64,000 nucleotides of DNA from [Mycobacterium] vasticus (GCF_020181595.1 NZ_CP084028.1:1979631-2043630); one strand, 5' to 3'. Numbered from the stretch's first letter, positions 41,878 to 53,299 are shown. Numbers and translations: made by a program. The notes: a model not told the origin generated them from the sequence alone.

Positions 41878-42960
41878 CTAGGCGGCCTTCGGCCTCGGAC
41901 GGGGTGGTCGCACTCCGGCCAGCGAGAAGGTGCTGTGCACTAGCGATCCCGCTCGCTCGATCAGGCTCATCCGCCGCGACACCCGCGGAACGTAGTGCAT
42001 TCCGTTGTCGCGCCGGCTCTTCGGAGGCGCCATGAACCACGGCGCCTCCTCCAGGGGCGCGTCGGCGCCGAGCTTGCCCTGCTCGCGCTTGTAGCCGGCC
42101 AGTGCACGCGGATGCAGCCGGATCTCCTCGGGCACGAAGTTGAACGCGAGGTGGCTGAACTTGCCGATCAGCCGGAACAGCACCTCGTCTCCCTCGGACC
42201 AGCGCAGGCCGGCCTTCTCCCGCACCACCGGCTCGAACAGCCCGGCGGCGATCCAGCGCTGCACACCCAGCATCGGCTTGAACAGCTGGTCCCACATCCC
42301 GGTGGGCATCATGACGAACCAGGGCTTGGGGATTCGCATGTAGAGGATGTCCTGCGCGGCTTTGGTGAGCTCCAGGTCGTCCTCGCAGACCCGGTCCCAG
42401 TACTCGCAGAAGTCTTCCCAGCTCTTGGGTACCGGCCGCATGCTCATTCCGTACATCCGGTACCACTGCACGTGTTCGTCGAACAGCTGGTGCTTCTCGG
42501 CTTCGGTGAGCCCGCCGCAGAAGTACTCGCCCAGCTTGATGATCAGCATGAAGAACGTGGCGTGCGCCCAGTAGAAGGTCTCGGGGTCCAGGGCGTGATA
42601 GCGCCGGCCCTGGGAGTCGATGCCCTTGATGTCGCGGTGGTAGTCGCGGACAGCGGCGCCGGTGTGCTGGGAGCGGGCCCCGTCGTAGACCACGCCCATG
42701 ATCGGGTACACCGACCGTGTCACGCGCTGCAGTGGCTCGTTGAACAGGCTGGAGTGCTGCTCCACGCCGGCTCCCAGGCCGGGATACATGTTCTCGATGG
42801 CACCGATCCACATGCCCATCACGCCGGTGCGGATGTCGCCGAAGTACTTCCAAGTCAGCGACTCCGAGGTCAACGGTTCGACGGCCGGGACGGGCTTGGG
42901 GGCAACCGGGTCGGCGTGCTGGGGCAGCTGCTCGGTGGACGTGGTCGTTGTCATGGTCAT
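41878..42960 (-). CDS. Oxygenase MpaB family protein (DUF2236)
   Basis: This protein of about 360 residues belongs to the DUF2236/MpaB family, whose better-known members are haem-dependent latex oxygenases. Core motifs: GDIRTGVMGMWIGAIENMYP, VVYDGARSQHTGAAVRDYHR, YWAHATFFMLIIKLGEYF with haem-ligand-type histidines, and KFSHLAFNFVPEEIRLHP. Function in mycobacteria is unknown; the homologue is Rv1645c. The start is read at ATG 42960, 4 nt after AGGAGA; other start codons three bases up- and six bases downstream are possible. It converges on the methyltransferase gene and its promoter carries an operator-like repeat. Confidence 0.85.
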   Translation of the reverse strand: MTMTTTTSTEQLPQHADPVAPKPVPAVEPLTSESLTWKYFGDIRTGVMGMWIGAIENMYPGLGAGVEQHSSLFNEPLQRVTRSVYPIMGVVYDGARSQHTGAAVRDYHRDIKGIDSQGRRYHALDPETFYWAHATFFMLIIKLGEYFCGGLTEAEKHQLFDEHVQWYRMYGMSMRPVPKSWEDFCEYWDRVCEDDLELTKAAQDILYMRIPKPWFVMMPTGMWDQLFKPMLGVQRWIAAGLFEPVVREKAGLRWSEGDEVLFRLIGKFSHLAFNFVPEEIRLHPRALAGYKREQGKLGADAPLEEAPWFMAPPKSRRDNGMHYVPRVSRRMSLIERAGSLVHSTFSLAGVRPPRPRPKAA

Positions 42961-43002
42961 CACGTCTCCTCAATCGGGCGAAACTGAAACCACGATAATT
43001 GT

Positions 43003-43028
43003 GACAACGCTTGTTGTCTACATTATCC
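43003..43028 (-). promoter_or_regulatory. MpaB-family gene promoter with inverted repeat
   Basis: On the reverse strand GATAAT (43023-43028) serves as -10. Immediately downstream, GACAAC-GCTT-GTTGTC (43003-43018) is a perfect 6-bp-arm repeat over the expected transcription start, typical of a repressor site such as TetR-type. No repressor gene is adjacent. Confidence 0.45.
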
Positions 43029-43105
43029 GGGCGCGTCGCGGCTGGAAAATCAAGAGTGTCGCGCGCCACGTCGCTGCGTCGTTGCCGCTAGCCGTTACAG
43101 CCACC

Positions 43106-43111
43106 TACTCT
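43106..43111 (+). promoter_or_regulatory. -10 box, leaderless adenylate cyclase transcript
   Basis: TACTCT is followed by GAGGCGC (7 nt) and the ATG at 43119. Confidence 0.45.
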
Positions 43112-43118
43112 GAGGCGC

Positions 43119-44015
43119 ATGGACCTTGAGTCGGTCGGCGAACACGCCGGCGAGCTCGAGGAAGCGGAAGAGCTGGCCGAGCACGTCCGCCGCCGTTCGT
43201 TCTTCCTCGATGACGCCGCTGCCTGGCTGAACCGCACCACCAATGACGACCGCGTGGTCGAACTGGTGCGCCGGGTGCGCCGCTCGCTTCCCGGCGACCC
43301 GGACTTCGGGGACCCGCTGTCCACCGCGGGCGAAGGCGGCCCGCAGGCCGCGGCACGGGCGGCCGACCGGCTGATGGGGGATCGATCCGCGGCGTCTCGT
43401 GAGGTCAGCCTGGGTGCGTTGCAGGTCTGGCAGGCCCTGACCCAGCGGGTGTCGCGGGCTCCGGGCACCGCCGAGGCGACGCTGGTCTTCACCGACCTGG
43501 TCGGTTTCTCCACCTGGTCGCTGCAGTCCGGTGACGACGCCACCCTCACCCTGCTGCGACGGGTGTCGCAGGCGGTGGAGCCGCCGCTGCTCGACGCCGG
43601 CGGCCGGATCGTCAAGCGGATGGGCGACGGGTTGATGGCGGTGTTCCGCAACCCGCTGGTGGCGGTGGCCGCGGTGCTGCAGGCGCAGGAAGCCATCGCA
43701 ACGGTCGAGGTCAATGGTCATACGCCGCGGATGCGGGTCGGTATCCACACCGGCCGACCGCAACGGCTGGCCGACGACTGGCTGGGCGTGGACGTCAACA
43801 TCGCCGCCCGGGTTATGGAACGGGCCATCAAGGGCGGCATCGTGGTGTCCGGACCGACCCTGGAGCGCATCGCGCCCGAGGACCTCGCGGAGCTGGGTGT
43901 GGTGGCCAAACGGGCGCGTCGTCAGGTGCTGGCGCCCAAGACCACCGGTGTGCCGGCCGACCTGATGATGTATCGGCTCAAGGTGGTTGACCGCGAGACG
44001 CCCGCCGAGGGCTGA
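43119..44015 (+). CDS. Class III adenylate cyclase (Rv1647-like)
   Basis: This is a 298-residue soluble cyclase. Residues 1-120 form a helical regulatory region (EHAGELEEAEELAEHVRRRS). Residues about 121-290 are the class III catalytic domain with the first metal aspartate in LVFTDLVGFSTWSLQSG, the lysine and second aspartate in RIVKRMGDGLMAVF, and the later adenine/transition-state block WLGVDVNIAARVMERA. These residues indicate a complete adenylate cyclase making cAMP from ATP as a dimer. It resembles Rv1647. The window also encodes a cAMP-binding universal stress protein. Confidence 0.92.
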   Translation: MDLESVGEHAGELEEAEELAEHVRRRSFFLDDAAAWLNRTTNDDRVVELVRRVRRSLPGDPDFGDPLSTAGEGGPQAAARAADRLMGDRSAASREVSLGALQVWQALTQRVSRAPGTAEATLVFTDLVGFSTWSLQSGDDATLTLLRRVSQAVEPPLLDAGGRIVKRMGDGLMAVFRNPLVAVAAVLQAQEAIATVEVNGHTPRMRVGIHTGRPQRLADDWLGVDVNIAARVMERAIKGGIVVSGPTLERIAPEDLAELGVVAKRARRQVLAPKTTGVPADLMMYRLKVVDRETPAEG

Positions 44016-44128
44016 CTGCGAATCCCGCGCACGAGTGGAGGAACCCGGTTCCTTGGAATAGGCTGCGTGAGCAACATAACTTTCTGGGTCGTCCACTCAG
44101 GTCATCTTCAGTGCAGAAGCGGGGAATC

Positions 44129-47100
44129 ATGTCGCGTCGGGAGCAGCGTCGGGCCAACGGTCGCAAGGGCGCTAATCGGCTGGTAGGCGCCGGTGGCACC
44201 GCGGCGGCGTTCCTGGCGTTCGGCATGGCCCCGCTGACGGTGGCCCCGGCGGCGCACGCCGACTTCGACTTCGACTGGCTGACCGACCTGTTCGCCCCGG
44301 CGCCGGACGCGACCGCGTGGTGGGACAACAGCGGCGTGGACTCCAGCACCTGGGACATCAGCTCGTGGTTCGGTCCCACCGACCCGGGTAGCGCCGCCGA
44401 CACGTCTTCCGCGTTCGATATGACCGCGATCTGGAACGCGCTGGTCTACACCCCGATGTACAACGCGATGGATGCCTGGGTGTCCAACCCGCTCAATTCG
44501 CCGATTGTGTCGATGATCAACGGCTGGGCGCCGTCTGGCTCGATCTACCTCGGTGACGGCGCTGCCGGTACTTCAGACCACCCGGACGGCTATGCCGGCG
44601 GGCTGTGGTTCGGCGACGGCGGTGCCGGTTACGCCGGTAGCGACACTAATGATGCCGGTGACGGCGGAGCCGCCGGACTGTTCGGCAACGGCGGCGCCGG
44701 TGGCGCCGGTTGGGACGGTCAGACCGGCGGTACCGGCGGTGCGGGCGGCTCGATGATGGGCATCGGCGGTGCGGGCGGTGACGGCGGCGAGGGTGCCAAC
44801 GGCGGCGCCGGCGGTGCCGCCAACGGCTGGCTGTTCGGCATCGGCGGTGCGGGCGGTGACGGCGGTGCCGGCACCGTCGGCGCGATCGGTGAGACCGGCA
44901 CCTGGGCACCCGCCGCTGGTGGCATCGCCGGCCTCGGTGGCGTCGGTGATGCCGGTAACGCGGGCGGCACCGGCGGCAAGGGCGGCAGTGCCAGTTCCCT
45001 GTTCGGTGGCGGCGGTGCGGGTGGTAACGGCGGTGCGGGCGGTGCGGGCGGCCAGGGCGGTACGGGCGCCGAAGGCGACGCCGGCCACGCGAACGGCGGC
45101 ACCGGTGGCGTCGGTGGTGCCGGGGGCGCGGGCGGCCAGGCCGGCGCCGGTGGTTCCGGTGGCGCGCTCGGCAGCAAGGGCGCCGCTGGCGAGGACAGCA
45201 CGATCCACGGTGACGGTGGCAAGGGCGGAACCGGCGGCGCAGGTGTCGCCGCGGCCGAGGACGGCTCCTACGGCCCGGGTACGGGCGGCAACGGTGGCAC
45301 CGGTGGTGACGGCGGCCTGGACGGCAATGGTGGTACTGGCGGTACGGGTGGCGCCGGTGGTGTCAGCGGCATTCACGACGGCGACCATGGTGGCCAGGGC
45401 GGCGTCGGCGGCAACGGTGGAGCGAGCGGTACCGAGGGTGGCAACGCCGGCAACGGCGGTGTCGGTGGTGTCGGCGGCGCCGGGCACGCCGGGATCAAGG
45501 GTGACGATGGCACGGGCGGGACGAGTGGTGTCAATAACGGCGCTGGCAACAACGGCGGCGCGGGTGGCCACGGCTTTGACGGCGGCAAGGGCGGCGCTGG
45601 TGGCGTGGCCGGTGAACTCAAGAACGACGTGGGTAAGGACGGGTTCAGCGGTAACGGCGGTGCTGGTGGGGCCGGCGGGGCCGTGGGCGCCGGCGGCGAC
45701 GGCGGTAACGGTGCCGCGGGCGTTTGGGGCAACAACGGTTCGGGTGGCCTGGACGGAGCTGGCGGTGACGGCGGACAGGCCGGTGCTAACGGGACTCAGG
45801 CCGGCAATGGCGGCGAAGGTGGAGCGGCCGGAGGTGCAGACGCGGAAGTCGGGGCGGGCGGAGCCGATGGCAGTCTGAGGCCCGACGAAGGCAGCAGTGG
45901 CGGCGCGGGCGGTGCCGGTGCCAACGCGGACAACAACCACGACTTCGGCGGAAACGGCGGCAACGGTGCCGCTGGCACCGACGGCGGCAATGGCGGTGCT
46001 GGTGGCGCCGGCGGCACCGGAACGACCGGTAACGGCGGTAATGGTGGTAACGGCGGTGCCGGTAGCGAGGGTTCCAAGAGCGACGGTGGCAACGGCGGCG
46101 CCGGCGGTGCCGGTGGCGCATCGGACAGCGGTAATGGCGGTAAGGGCGGCGCAGGCGGGAAGGGCGGTGCCGGCGACCACGGCCTGACCGGCTCACAGGG
46201 CGACAACGGTGACCTCGGTGTCAACAGTGGCGCCGGTGGCAACGGCGGTAACGGCGGCGCCGGCTTCGACGGCGGCCAGGGTGGCAACGGTGGGGCCGGC
46301 GGAGCTTCAACGTCCGGCACCAAGGGTGCCAACGGCGACGGTGGCGATGGCGGCGCAGGCGGCCAGGGCGGTGCAGGCGGCAACGGTGGCAACGGCGCCA
46401 ATGGCGACTGGGATCGCAAGGGCCAGTACGGCTTTGGCTCGGGCGGCCAGGGCGGCAATGCCGGCAACGGCGGAGCGGTCGGTAAGGGCGGTGCTGCGGG
46501 CGAAGCAGGCACCGGCGGAACCGGTGGCACAGCGGGCACCGCGGGCGCGGACGGTACGGGGGTCGCCTCTGGCGCGGTTGGCGGAAACGGCGGCAACGGT
46601 GTCAGCGGCGATGAACTCCACCTGAACGGCGGAGCGGGCGGCGACGGCGGGAACGGCGGAACCAACGGGAACGGCGGCAACGGTGGTACGGGCGCTAACG
46701 GTGTCGGCTACGACGACCCAACCCTGACCACCGGAAACGCGACCACCGGCGGCAATGGCGGCGCGGGCGGTAACGGTGGTGCCGGCGGCACGGAAACCGG
46801 CAATGGTGGCACGGGCGGTGACGGCGGCCATGCGTCCCCGAACACCGACACGGACAACGCCACCGCAACCAAGGGCGGTAGCGGTGGTGCCGGCGGCAAG
46901 GGCGGCGCCGCGACCAAGGGTGACGGCGGTGACGGCGGCACGGGCGGTAACGCGGGCACAGGCACCCAGTACGGCGGCGCCGGTGGGGCTGGTGGTGCGG
47001 GCGGTGCAGTCACCGGTGAGGGCAAGGGCGGCGACGGTGGCGCCGGCGGCGCCGGTGCGACCGCGACCGGCTGGAAGTCCGACGGCACCTGGGGCATCGA

Positions 47101-48136
47101 CGGCTTCAGCAACAAGTTCGGCTCGGGCACCATCCTCGGCGTCTCGGGCGCCGGCGGCAACGGTGGCGCCGGCGGCGCTGGGACCACCGGCGGTGGTGGG
47201 ACTGGCGGTATTGGTGGCACCGGAGGCAGCACTACCGCTGCTGCGGGCACCCAGGTCATCTGGGGCGGCGCGGGCGGTAACGGCGGTGCTGGTGGAGCCG
47301 CGACCGACAGTGCGAAGGACGCTGGCGACAGCGGTAACGGTGGTACCGGCGGCAACGGCGGTGAAGGCGGCGTAGGCACCATCACCGGTGGCAGCGGCGG
47401 CAACGCCGGCGCCGGCGGCGCCAGCACCAGCGGCACCGGCGGTAACGGCGGTGTCGCGGGCGATGGTGCCGGGGCCTTGGGCTGGAACGACGCCAACGGC
47501 AGCCTGGCCGGTAAAGGCCAGATCCTGGGCTTCGGCGGCAGCGGCGGCAACGGTGGTGCCGGCGGCAACGGCGCCACCGGCGGCGACGGCACTGACGGCG
47601 GTAAGGGAGCCAACGGCCTGACCGGCAACAAGTTCAGCTCCGGCGGAACCGGCGGCAACGGCGGGGCCGGTGGCACCGGCACCACCGGCAACGGCGGCAG
47701 CGGCGGCAACGGCGGCAGCAGCGGCGACGCGACCTGGCGGGCCCACGACGGCGGCGCCGGCGGCGCGGGTGGCAACAGCACCAGCGGCAACGGTGGCACC
47801 GGCGGCGAAGGTGGCGACGGTGGCAGCCTGACGACAGGTGGCACCGCGCCGACCAACGGGCAGGGCGTCATCGTCGGTGCCGGCGGAGCGGGTGGCAACG
47901 GTGGCAGCAGCACCGGCACCGACACCGAGGGCTCCGGCGGCAACGGCGGTCAGGGCGGTACCGGCGGCAATGGTGTCGGGAAGATCAACGGCGGCATCGG
48001 TGGCACCGGTGGCACCGGTGGCAGCTCCGGCTCGGAGAAGGCCGGCACCCCCGACAAGCCCACCGCGCCCACCACTACCACCGGCGGCGAAGGCACCGCC
48101 GGCACGGACGGCGCCCAGCCCAAGGCCAGCAGCTAG
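44129..48136 (+). CDS. Large secreted PGRS-type repeat protein without a PE domain
   Basis: This 1335-residue protein has a basic start (SRREQRRANGRKG), a Sec signal peptide ending APAAHA before DFDFDW, then an aromatic module (residues about 45-150: WLTDLFAPAPD, DISSWFGPTD, DMTAIWNALVYTPMYNAMDA). A PGRS linker ([21 protein letters not shown]) leads into about 1150 residues of GGAGG/GGNGG repeats and a hydrophilic Thr-rich tail. The module parallels that of the protein at 716-3205 position for position. A start at GTG 44111 would add six residues. A -10-like TAGGCT lies at 44059-44064. It occupies the place of PE17/Rv1648 between the cyclase and pheS in M. tuberculosis. Function unknown. Confidence 0.85.
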   Translation: MSRREQRRANGRKGANRLVGAGGTAAAFLAFGMAPLTVAPAAHADFDFDWLTDLFAPAPDATAWWDNSGVDSSTWDISSWFGPTDPGSAADTSSAFDMTAIWNALVYTPMYNAMDAWVSNPLNSPIVSMINGWAPSGSIYLGDGAAGTSDHPDGYAGGLWFGDGGAGYAGSDTNDAGDGGAAGLFGNGGAGGAGWDGQTGGTGGAGGSMMGIGGAGGDGGEGANGGAGGAANGWLFGIGGAGGDGGAGTVGAIGETGTWAPAAGGIAGLGGVGDAGNAGGTGGKGGSASSLFGGGGAGGNGGAGGAGGQGGTGAEGDAGHANGGTGGVGGAGGAGGQAGAGGSGGALGSKGAAGEDSTIHGDGGKGGTGGAGVAAAEDGSYGPGTGGNGGTGGDGGLDGNGGTGGTGGAGGVSGIHDGDHGGQGGVGGNGGASGTEGGNAGNGGVGGVGGAGHAGIKGDDGTGGTSGVNNGAGNNGGAGGHGFDGGKGGAGGVAGELKNDVGKDGFSGNGGAGGAGGAVGAGGDGGNGAAGVWGNNGSGGLDGAGGDGGQAGANGTQAGNGGEGGAAGGADAEVGAGGADGSLRPDEGSSGGAGGAGANADNNHDFGGNGGNGAAGTDGGNGGAGGAGGTGTTGNGGNGGNGGAGSEGSKSDGGNGGAGGAGGASDSGNGGKGGAGGKGGAGDHGLTGSQGDNGDLGVNSGAGGNGGNGGAGFDGGQGGNGGAGGASTSGTKGANGDGGDGGAGGQGGAGGNGGNGANGDWDRKGQYGFGSGGQGGNAGNGGAVGKGGAAGEAGTGGTGGTAGTAGADGTGVASGAVGGNGGNGVSGDELHLNGGAGGDGGNGGTNGNGGNGGTGANGVGYDDPTLTTGNATTGGNGGAGGNGGAGGTETGNGGTGGDGGHASPNTDTDNATATKGGSGGAGGKGGAATKGDGGDGGTGGNAGTGTQYGGAGGAGGAGGAVTGEGKGGDGGAGGAGATATGWKSDGTWGIDGFSNKFGSGTILGVSGAGGNGGAGGAGTTGGGGTGGIGGTGGSTTAAAGTQVIWGGAGGNGGAGGAATDSAKDAGDSGNGGTGGNGGEGGVGTITGGSGGNAGAGGASTSGTGGNGGVAGDGAGALGWNDANGSLAGKGQILGFGGSGGNGGAGGNGATGGDGTDGGKGANGLTGNKFSSGGTGGNGGAGGTGTTGNGGSGGNGGSSGDATWRAHDGGAGGAGGNSTSGNGGTGGEGGDGGSLTTGGTAPTNGQGVIVGAGGAGGNGGSSTGTDTEGSGGNGGQGGTGGNGVGKINGGIGGTGGTGGSSGSEKAGTPDKPTAPTTTTGGEGTAGTDGAQPKASS

Positions 48137-48149
48137 CCAGACCTCGACC

Positions 48150-48177
48150 GAAAGCCCCGCCCTAGGGCGGGGCTTTC
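48150..48177 (+). terminator. Terminator after the large PGRS gene
   Basis: A 13-nt arm GAAAGCCCCGCCC (48150-48162) pairs perfectly with 48165-48177 around TA, 14 bp after the PGRS stop codon. The arm has the same style (AAAGCC...GGCTTT) as the hairpin at 4817-4849. Confidence 0.75.
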
Positions 48178-48190
48178 GTCGTCATGTCGA

Positions 48191-48196
48191 TAAGAT
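48191..48196 (+). promoter_or_regulatory. Possible -10 of pheST
   Basis: TAAGAT lies about 60 nt before pheS, just after the PGRS terminator. I see no T-box or phenylalanine-rich leader peptide in the interval. Confidence 0.35.
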
Positions 48197-48242
48197 CGGC
48201 ACTTGCGTCACGCCCGTGTCGCAGTCCGACCTGCGCACTTGA

Positions 48243-49300
<1,058 letters not shown>

Positions 49301-49301
<1 letters not shown>

Positions 49302-51781
49302 TGCGGATTCCCTACAGCTGGTTGCGTGAGGTGCTGACCGCGGGCGCACCGGGTTTCGACATCACCGCCGACGAGATGGAACAGGCGCTGCTGCGGGTCG
49401 GCCACGAGGTCGAGGACGTACACACCCTGGGACCGGTCACCGGTCCGTTCAAGGTGGGCCGGGTCGTCGAGATCGAGGAACTCACCGAGTTCAAGAAACC
49501 CATCCGGGCCTGCCGCGTCGACGTCGGAGAAGCCGAGCCGCGTGACATCGTTTGCGGCGCAACCAACTTCATGGTCGGTGATCTGGTGGCCGTGGCACTG
49601 CCGGGAGCGGTGCTGCCCGGCGACTTCGCCATCGCCACCCGCAAGACCTACGGCCGTACCTCCGATGGGATGATCTGCTCGGCATCCGAAATACGTTTGA
49701 GCACAGACCATTCCGGCATCCTGGTGCTGCCCGAGGGCACCGCCGAGCCAGGCGCCGAGGCCGCGGAGGTGCTGGGCCTCGACGACGTGGTCTACGAGCT
49801 GGCCATCACCCCCGACCGGGGTTACTGCATGTCGGTGCGCGGCCTGGCCCGCGACCTGGCCTGCGCCCTGGACATCGACTTCGCCGATCCCGCTGCTGTT
49901 CCGGCGCTGCCGGCCGACGGCGAGGCGTGGCCGCTGAGCGTGCAACCGGGCACCGGGGTGCGCCGTTTCGCGCTGCGTCCGGTCACCGGGATCGACCCGG
50001 CGGCGGTGTCGCCGTGGTGGCTGCAGCGCCGCCTGGCCCTGTGCGGCATTCGAGCGATCTCCCCGGCCGTCGACGCCACCAACTACGTCATGGTCGAACT
50101 CGGCCACCCGATGCACGCCCACGATCGGGGTCGGATCACCGGCGGGTTCGGCGTGCGCTTCGCCGCCGCCGGCGAGCTCGTCACCACGCTTGATGACATC
50201 GAGCGCAAGCTGGATGCGGCCGACGTGCTCATCGTCGACGACGTCGCCACCGCCGCCATCGGCGGCGTGATGGGCTCAGGCAGTACCGAGATGCGCGACG
50301 ACTCAACCGATGTGCTGCTGGAGGCCGCGATCTGGGACCCCGCGGCGGTGTCGCGCACCGCGCGGCGGCTGCACCTGCCCAGCGAGGCGGCTCGGCGCTA
50401 CGAACGTTCCGTGGACCCGGCCATCTCGGTGGCCGTGCTGGACCGTTGCGCGACACTGCTCGCCGAGATCGCCGGGGGAGTAGTCGAACCGACCTTGACG
50501 GACTGGCGCGGTGAGCCGGCTGTTCAGGACTGGAGCCAGGCGCCCATCGAGATCGCCGCCGACCTGCCGGACCGCTTCGCCGGGGTGAGCTATCCCGAGG
50601 GAACCGCCGTGCGGCGGCTGACCCAGATCGGTTGTGCAGTAACGGGTACCGACGTACTGACCGTCACCCCGCCGAGCTGGCGTCCCGACCTGCGTCAGCC
50701 CGCCGACCTGGTCGAGGACGTGCTGCGCCTGGAGGGGCTGGAGTCCATCCCGTCGGTGCTGCCGGCCGCACCGGCCGGACGCGGCCTGACCGCCGCCCAG
50801 CGTCGCCGCCGCGCGATCGGCAAGTCGCTGGCACTGGCCGGCTACGTCGAGGTACTGGGCACCCCGTTCTTGCCGGCCGGGGTGTTCGACACCTGGGGCC
50901 TGGCTTCCGACGACCCGCGTCGCGCGACGGTGTCGGTGCTCAACCCGCTGGAAGCCGACCGGCCGCAGCTGGCCAGCACCCTGCTTCCCGGACTGCTGGA
51001 AGCCTTGGGGCGCAACGTGTCCCGCGGCATGAATGACGTCGCGCTGTTCGCGATCGCCCAGGTGGTGCAGTCGGTGGGCCCGGCCGAGTTCCCGGCCGTC
51101 ACGCCCGCCCGGCGTCCCACCGACGCCGAGATCGCGGCCATCGATGCCGCCCTGCCGCGCCAGCCCCAACACATCGCGGTGGCGCTGACCGGCCTGGCCG
51201 AACCCCGCGGCCCGTGGGGCCCGGGCCGGCCGGTGGAGGCCGCCGACGCCATCGAGGCCGCCCGGGTGATCGCTCGCGCCGCCGGTGTCGAGGTCACGCT
51301 GCGGGCCGGGGCGTACCTGCCGTGGCATCCGGGCCGCTGCGCCGAGGTGCTGATCGGTGAGACCGTGATCGGCCACGCCGGGCAACTGCACCCGGCCGTC
51401 ATCGAACGCGCCGGGCTGCCCAAGGGCACCTGCGCTGTCGAGCTGAACCTGGACGCCATCCCCGTCGCGCAGACGCTGCCCGCGCCGCGGGTGTCGCCGT
51501 TCCCGGCGGTGTTCCAGGACGTTGCGCTGGTGGTCGATGAGGCGGTTACCGCCCAGTCGGTGGCAGATGCCGTGCGCGAGGGCGCCGGCGAGCTGCTCGA
51601 GGACGTCGCGTTATTCGACGTCTACACCGGGCCGCAGGTCGGAGAGGGCCGCAAGTCGCTGGCGTTCGCTCTGCGCTTCCGGGCGCCCGACCGGACCCTG
51701 ACCGAGGACGAGGCCAGCGCCGCCCGGGATGCCGCGGTCGCCCGTGCCGCCGAGGCCGTCGGCGCCGTCCTGCGGGGGTAA
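49301..51781 (+). CDS. pheT: Phenylalanyl-tRNA synthetase beta subunit
   Basis: This 826-residue protein has an EMAP/tRNA-binding fold near 45-155 ([29 protein letters not shown]), B3/B4 editing domain ([33 protein letters not shown]), B5 domain (near [13 protein letters not shown] and [20 protein letters not shown]) and the C-terminal anticodon-like FDX domain ([36 protein letters not shown] end). It completes PheRS and edits Tyr-tRNA(Phe). It starts within the pheS stop, so the two are coupled. Confidence 0.97.
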
Positions 51782-51798
51782 CTCGGATCAATCACCGC

Positions 51799-52044
51799 GT
51801 GCAACTGCTCTCAGTGCCTGACTGCCCGCATGTCGAGCAGGCCCGGGCGACGCTGCGCCAGGCATTGGCCGACGTGGCGATCACCGCCGTCGTCGAGGAA
51901 CTCATCGGCGACTATCCGTCACCGACGGTGGTGATCGACGGCCGTGATGTGGTCACCGGTGCAGCGCCGGCGTCCGGCGCCTGCTGTCGACTCGACTTGC
52001 CCACCGTCGCGCAGATCGCTGAGGCACTCCGCCACGGGGGTTAG
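51799..52044 (+). CDS. Small thioredoxin-fold-like protein
   Basis: This 81-residue protein has a strand followed by a cysteine (LLSVPDCPHVEQARATLRQA), a PSPTVVIDGRDVVTG strand-turn typical of thioredoxin-like folds, and a C-terminal double cysteine (ASGACCRLDLPT). It may be a small redox or metal-binding protein; similar short proteins are annotated near MerB-type families, but I cannot assign one. GTG start, 17 nt after pheT. It converges on the SQR-like gene. Confidence 0.6.
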   Translation: MQLLSVPDCPHVEQARATLRQALADVAITAVVEELIGDYPSPTVVIDGRDVVTGAAPASGACCRLDLPTVAQIAEALRHGG

Positions 52045-52054
52045 GCCTTCGTGA

Positions 52055-53254
52055 CTACAGCAGGACCGGGCGTTCGGTCTCCCAGAGCGCACGCCACTGG
52101 TGCTCTTCGTCGCTCTTCTGCCGGTTGAGTTCCGCCGATGGGCTGCTGAGGTGAATCTCCGGGGGCTCGGCGAAGAAGTCGCCCGCGCCCCGCGATGACG
52201 CGCCTGCCCCGGTGTCCAAATAGCAGTAGCCCTGGCCGGAGAGTTCCTCGGTGCGGTCGAGGATCCCCAGATAGTGCAGGGCACTGCGGGCCGCCGACAC
52301 CGCGCCGTTGCGGGCGAACGCCGCCGCCTTGGGCAGCGATCGACCCCAGGGGGTGATGACGGTCGTGGTGTCGCCGATCGCGTAGATGCCCGGGTGTCGG
52401 GTCGCCATGGTGGCCGTATCGATGCTGATCCAGTCCTCGTCCCCGATCGTGACCGCCGGGCGGTGCGGCGGGATGAACATCAACAGGTCAAAGCCCGCCT
52501 CCGCGCCGTTGTCGAAGGTGACGAGCCGGCGTTCGGCGTCAACGGCGGCGACCTGATGTTCGGCATGGAATGCGATGCCACGCTGCCGCAGGAACTCGAC
52601 CAGTTCGCCCCCGGCGTAGGGGCCGGCCGACGGCATGGGCTGCACTTCGGGCGTGTAGGCGGTGATCTCGGTGGCGGCCCGTGCGCCCGTGGTCTCCAGC
52701 AGGTCGGCCGCCAGCATCGCGCCCTCGTAAGGAGCCACCGGGCAGCGATAGACCGGCGAGGTCACCAGGAACATCAGTCGCCCGCCGGTGAAACCGCTCA
52801 GGACCCGATGCGCCTCGGCCGCGGCGTCCCGGTCGTAGTAGTGAACCGCAACCCCCTTGGCCACCGCGTCGGCCAGCCCGGGCACCTGATCCACGGCGTT
52901 GCGTGCACCGGTGGCCAGGATCAGGGCGTCGAACTCCAGCGTGGTGCCGTCATCGAGGGTGACCTGTTGCCGCTGAGGGTCGATGGCGCCGACGCGGCCG
53001 GTGACCCGGTTGACCCGGTTCAGTGCGGCCTCGGTGGGCCGGATCGGCACACTGTCCGGTGCTCGCCAGCCTCGCATGACCCACGGCAGGGTGAATCCGA
53101 GGAAGTGGGAGAAATCCTCGTCGACGATGGTCATATCGATCTTGTCTAGTACTGCTGCCGCAGAGTCGAATTCGGCGATCTCCTTGATCACGCTCAAGCC
53201 GCCGATACCGGCGCCGAGGATGAGCAGTTTCTTTGCGGCGGGGGCCTTGGGCAT
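52055..53254 (-). CDS. SQR/flavocytochrome-c-dehydrogenase-like flavoprotein
   Basis: This 399-residue FAD-dependent oxidoreductase has the dinucleotide motif LLILGAGIGGLSVIKEIAE, the second motif LEFDALILATGARNAVD, the conserved cysteine in VYRCPVAPYEGAMLAADLLE and a C-terminal FAD motif HPGIYAIGDTTTVITPWG. The fold and Cys match sulfide:quinone oxidoreductases and related persulfide-making enzymes. The ATG at 53254 has GAAGGAAC upstream. It is divergent from a YgaP-like membrane protein, with two CstR-like operators between them, which supports a role in sulfide or persulfide handling (inference). Confidence 0.8.
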   Translation of the reverse strand: MPKAPAAKKLLILGAGIGGLSVIKEIAEFDSAAAVLDKIDMTIVDEDFSHFLGFTLPWVMRGWRAPDSVPIRPTEAALNRVNRVTGRVGAIDPQRQQVTLDDGTTLEFDALILATGARNAVDQVPGLADAVAKGVAVHYYDRDAAAEAHRVLSGFTGGRLMFLVTSPVYRCPVAPYEGAMLAADLLETTGARAATEITAYTPEVQPMPSAGPYAGGELVEFLRQRGIAFHAEHQVAAVDAERRLVTFDNGAEAGFDLLMFIPPHRPAVTIGDEDWISIDTATMATRHPGIYAIGDTTTVITPWGRSLPKAAAFARNGAVSAARSALHYLGILDRTEELSGQGYCYLDTGAGASSRGAGDFFAEPPEIHLSSPSAELNRQKSDEEHQWRALWETERPVLL

Positions 53255-53299
53255 GGGGGTTCCTTCGATGGCTTGTTCCGTGAGTCGATCAGTCCGACA

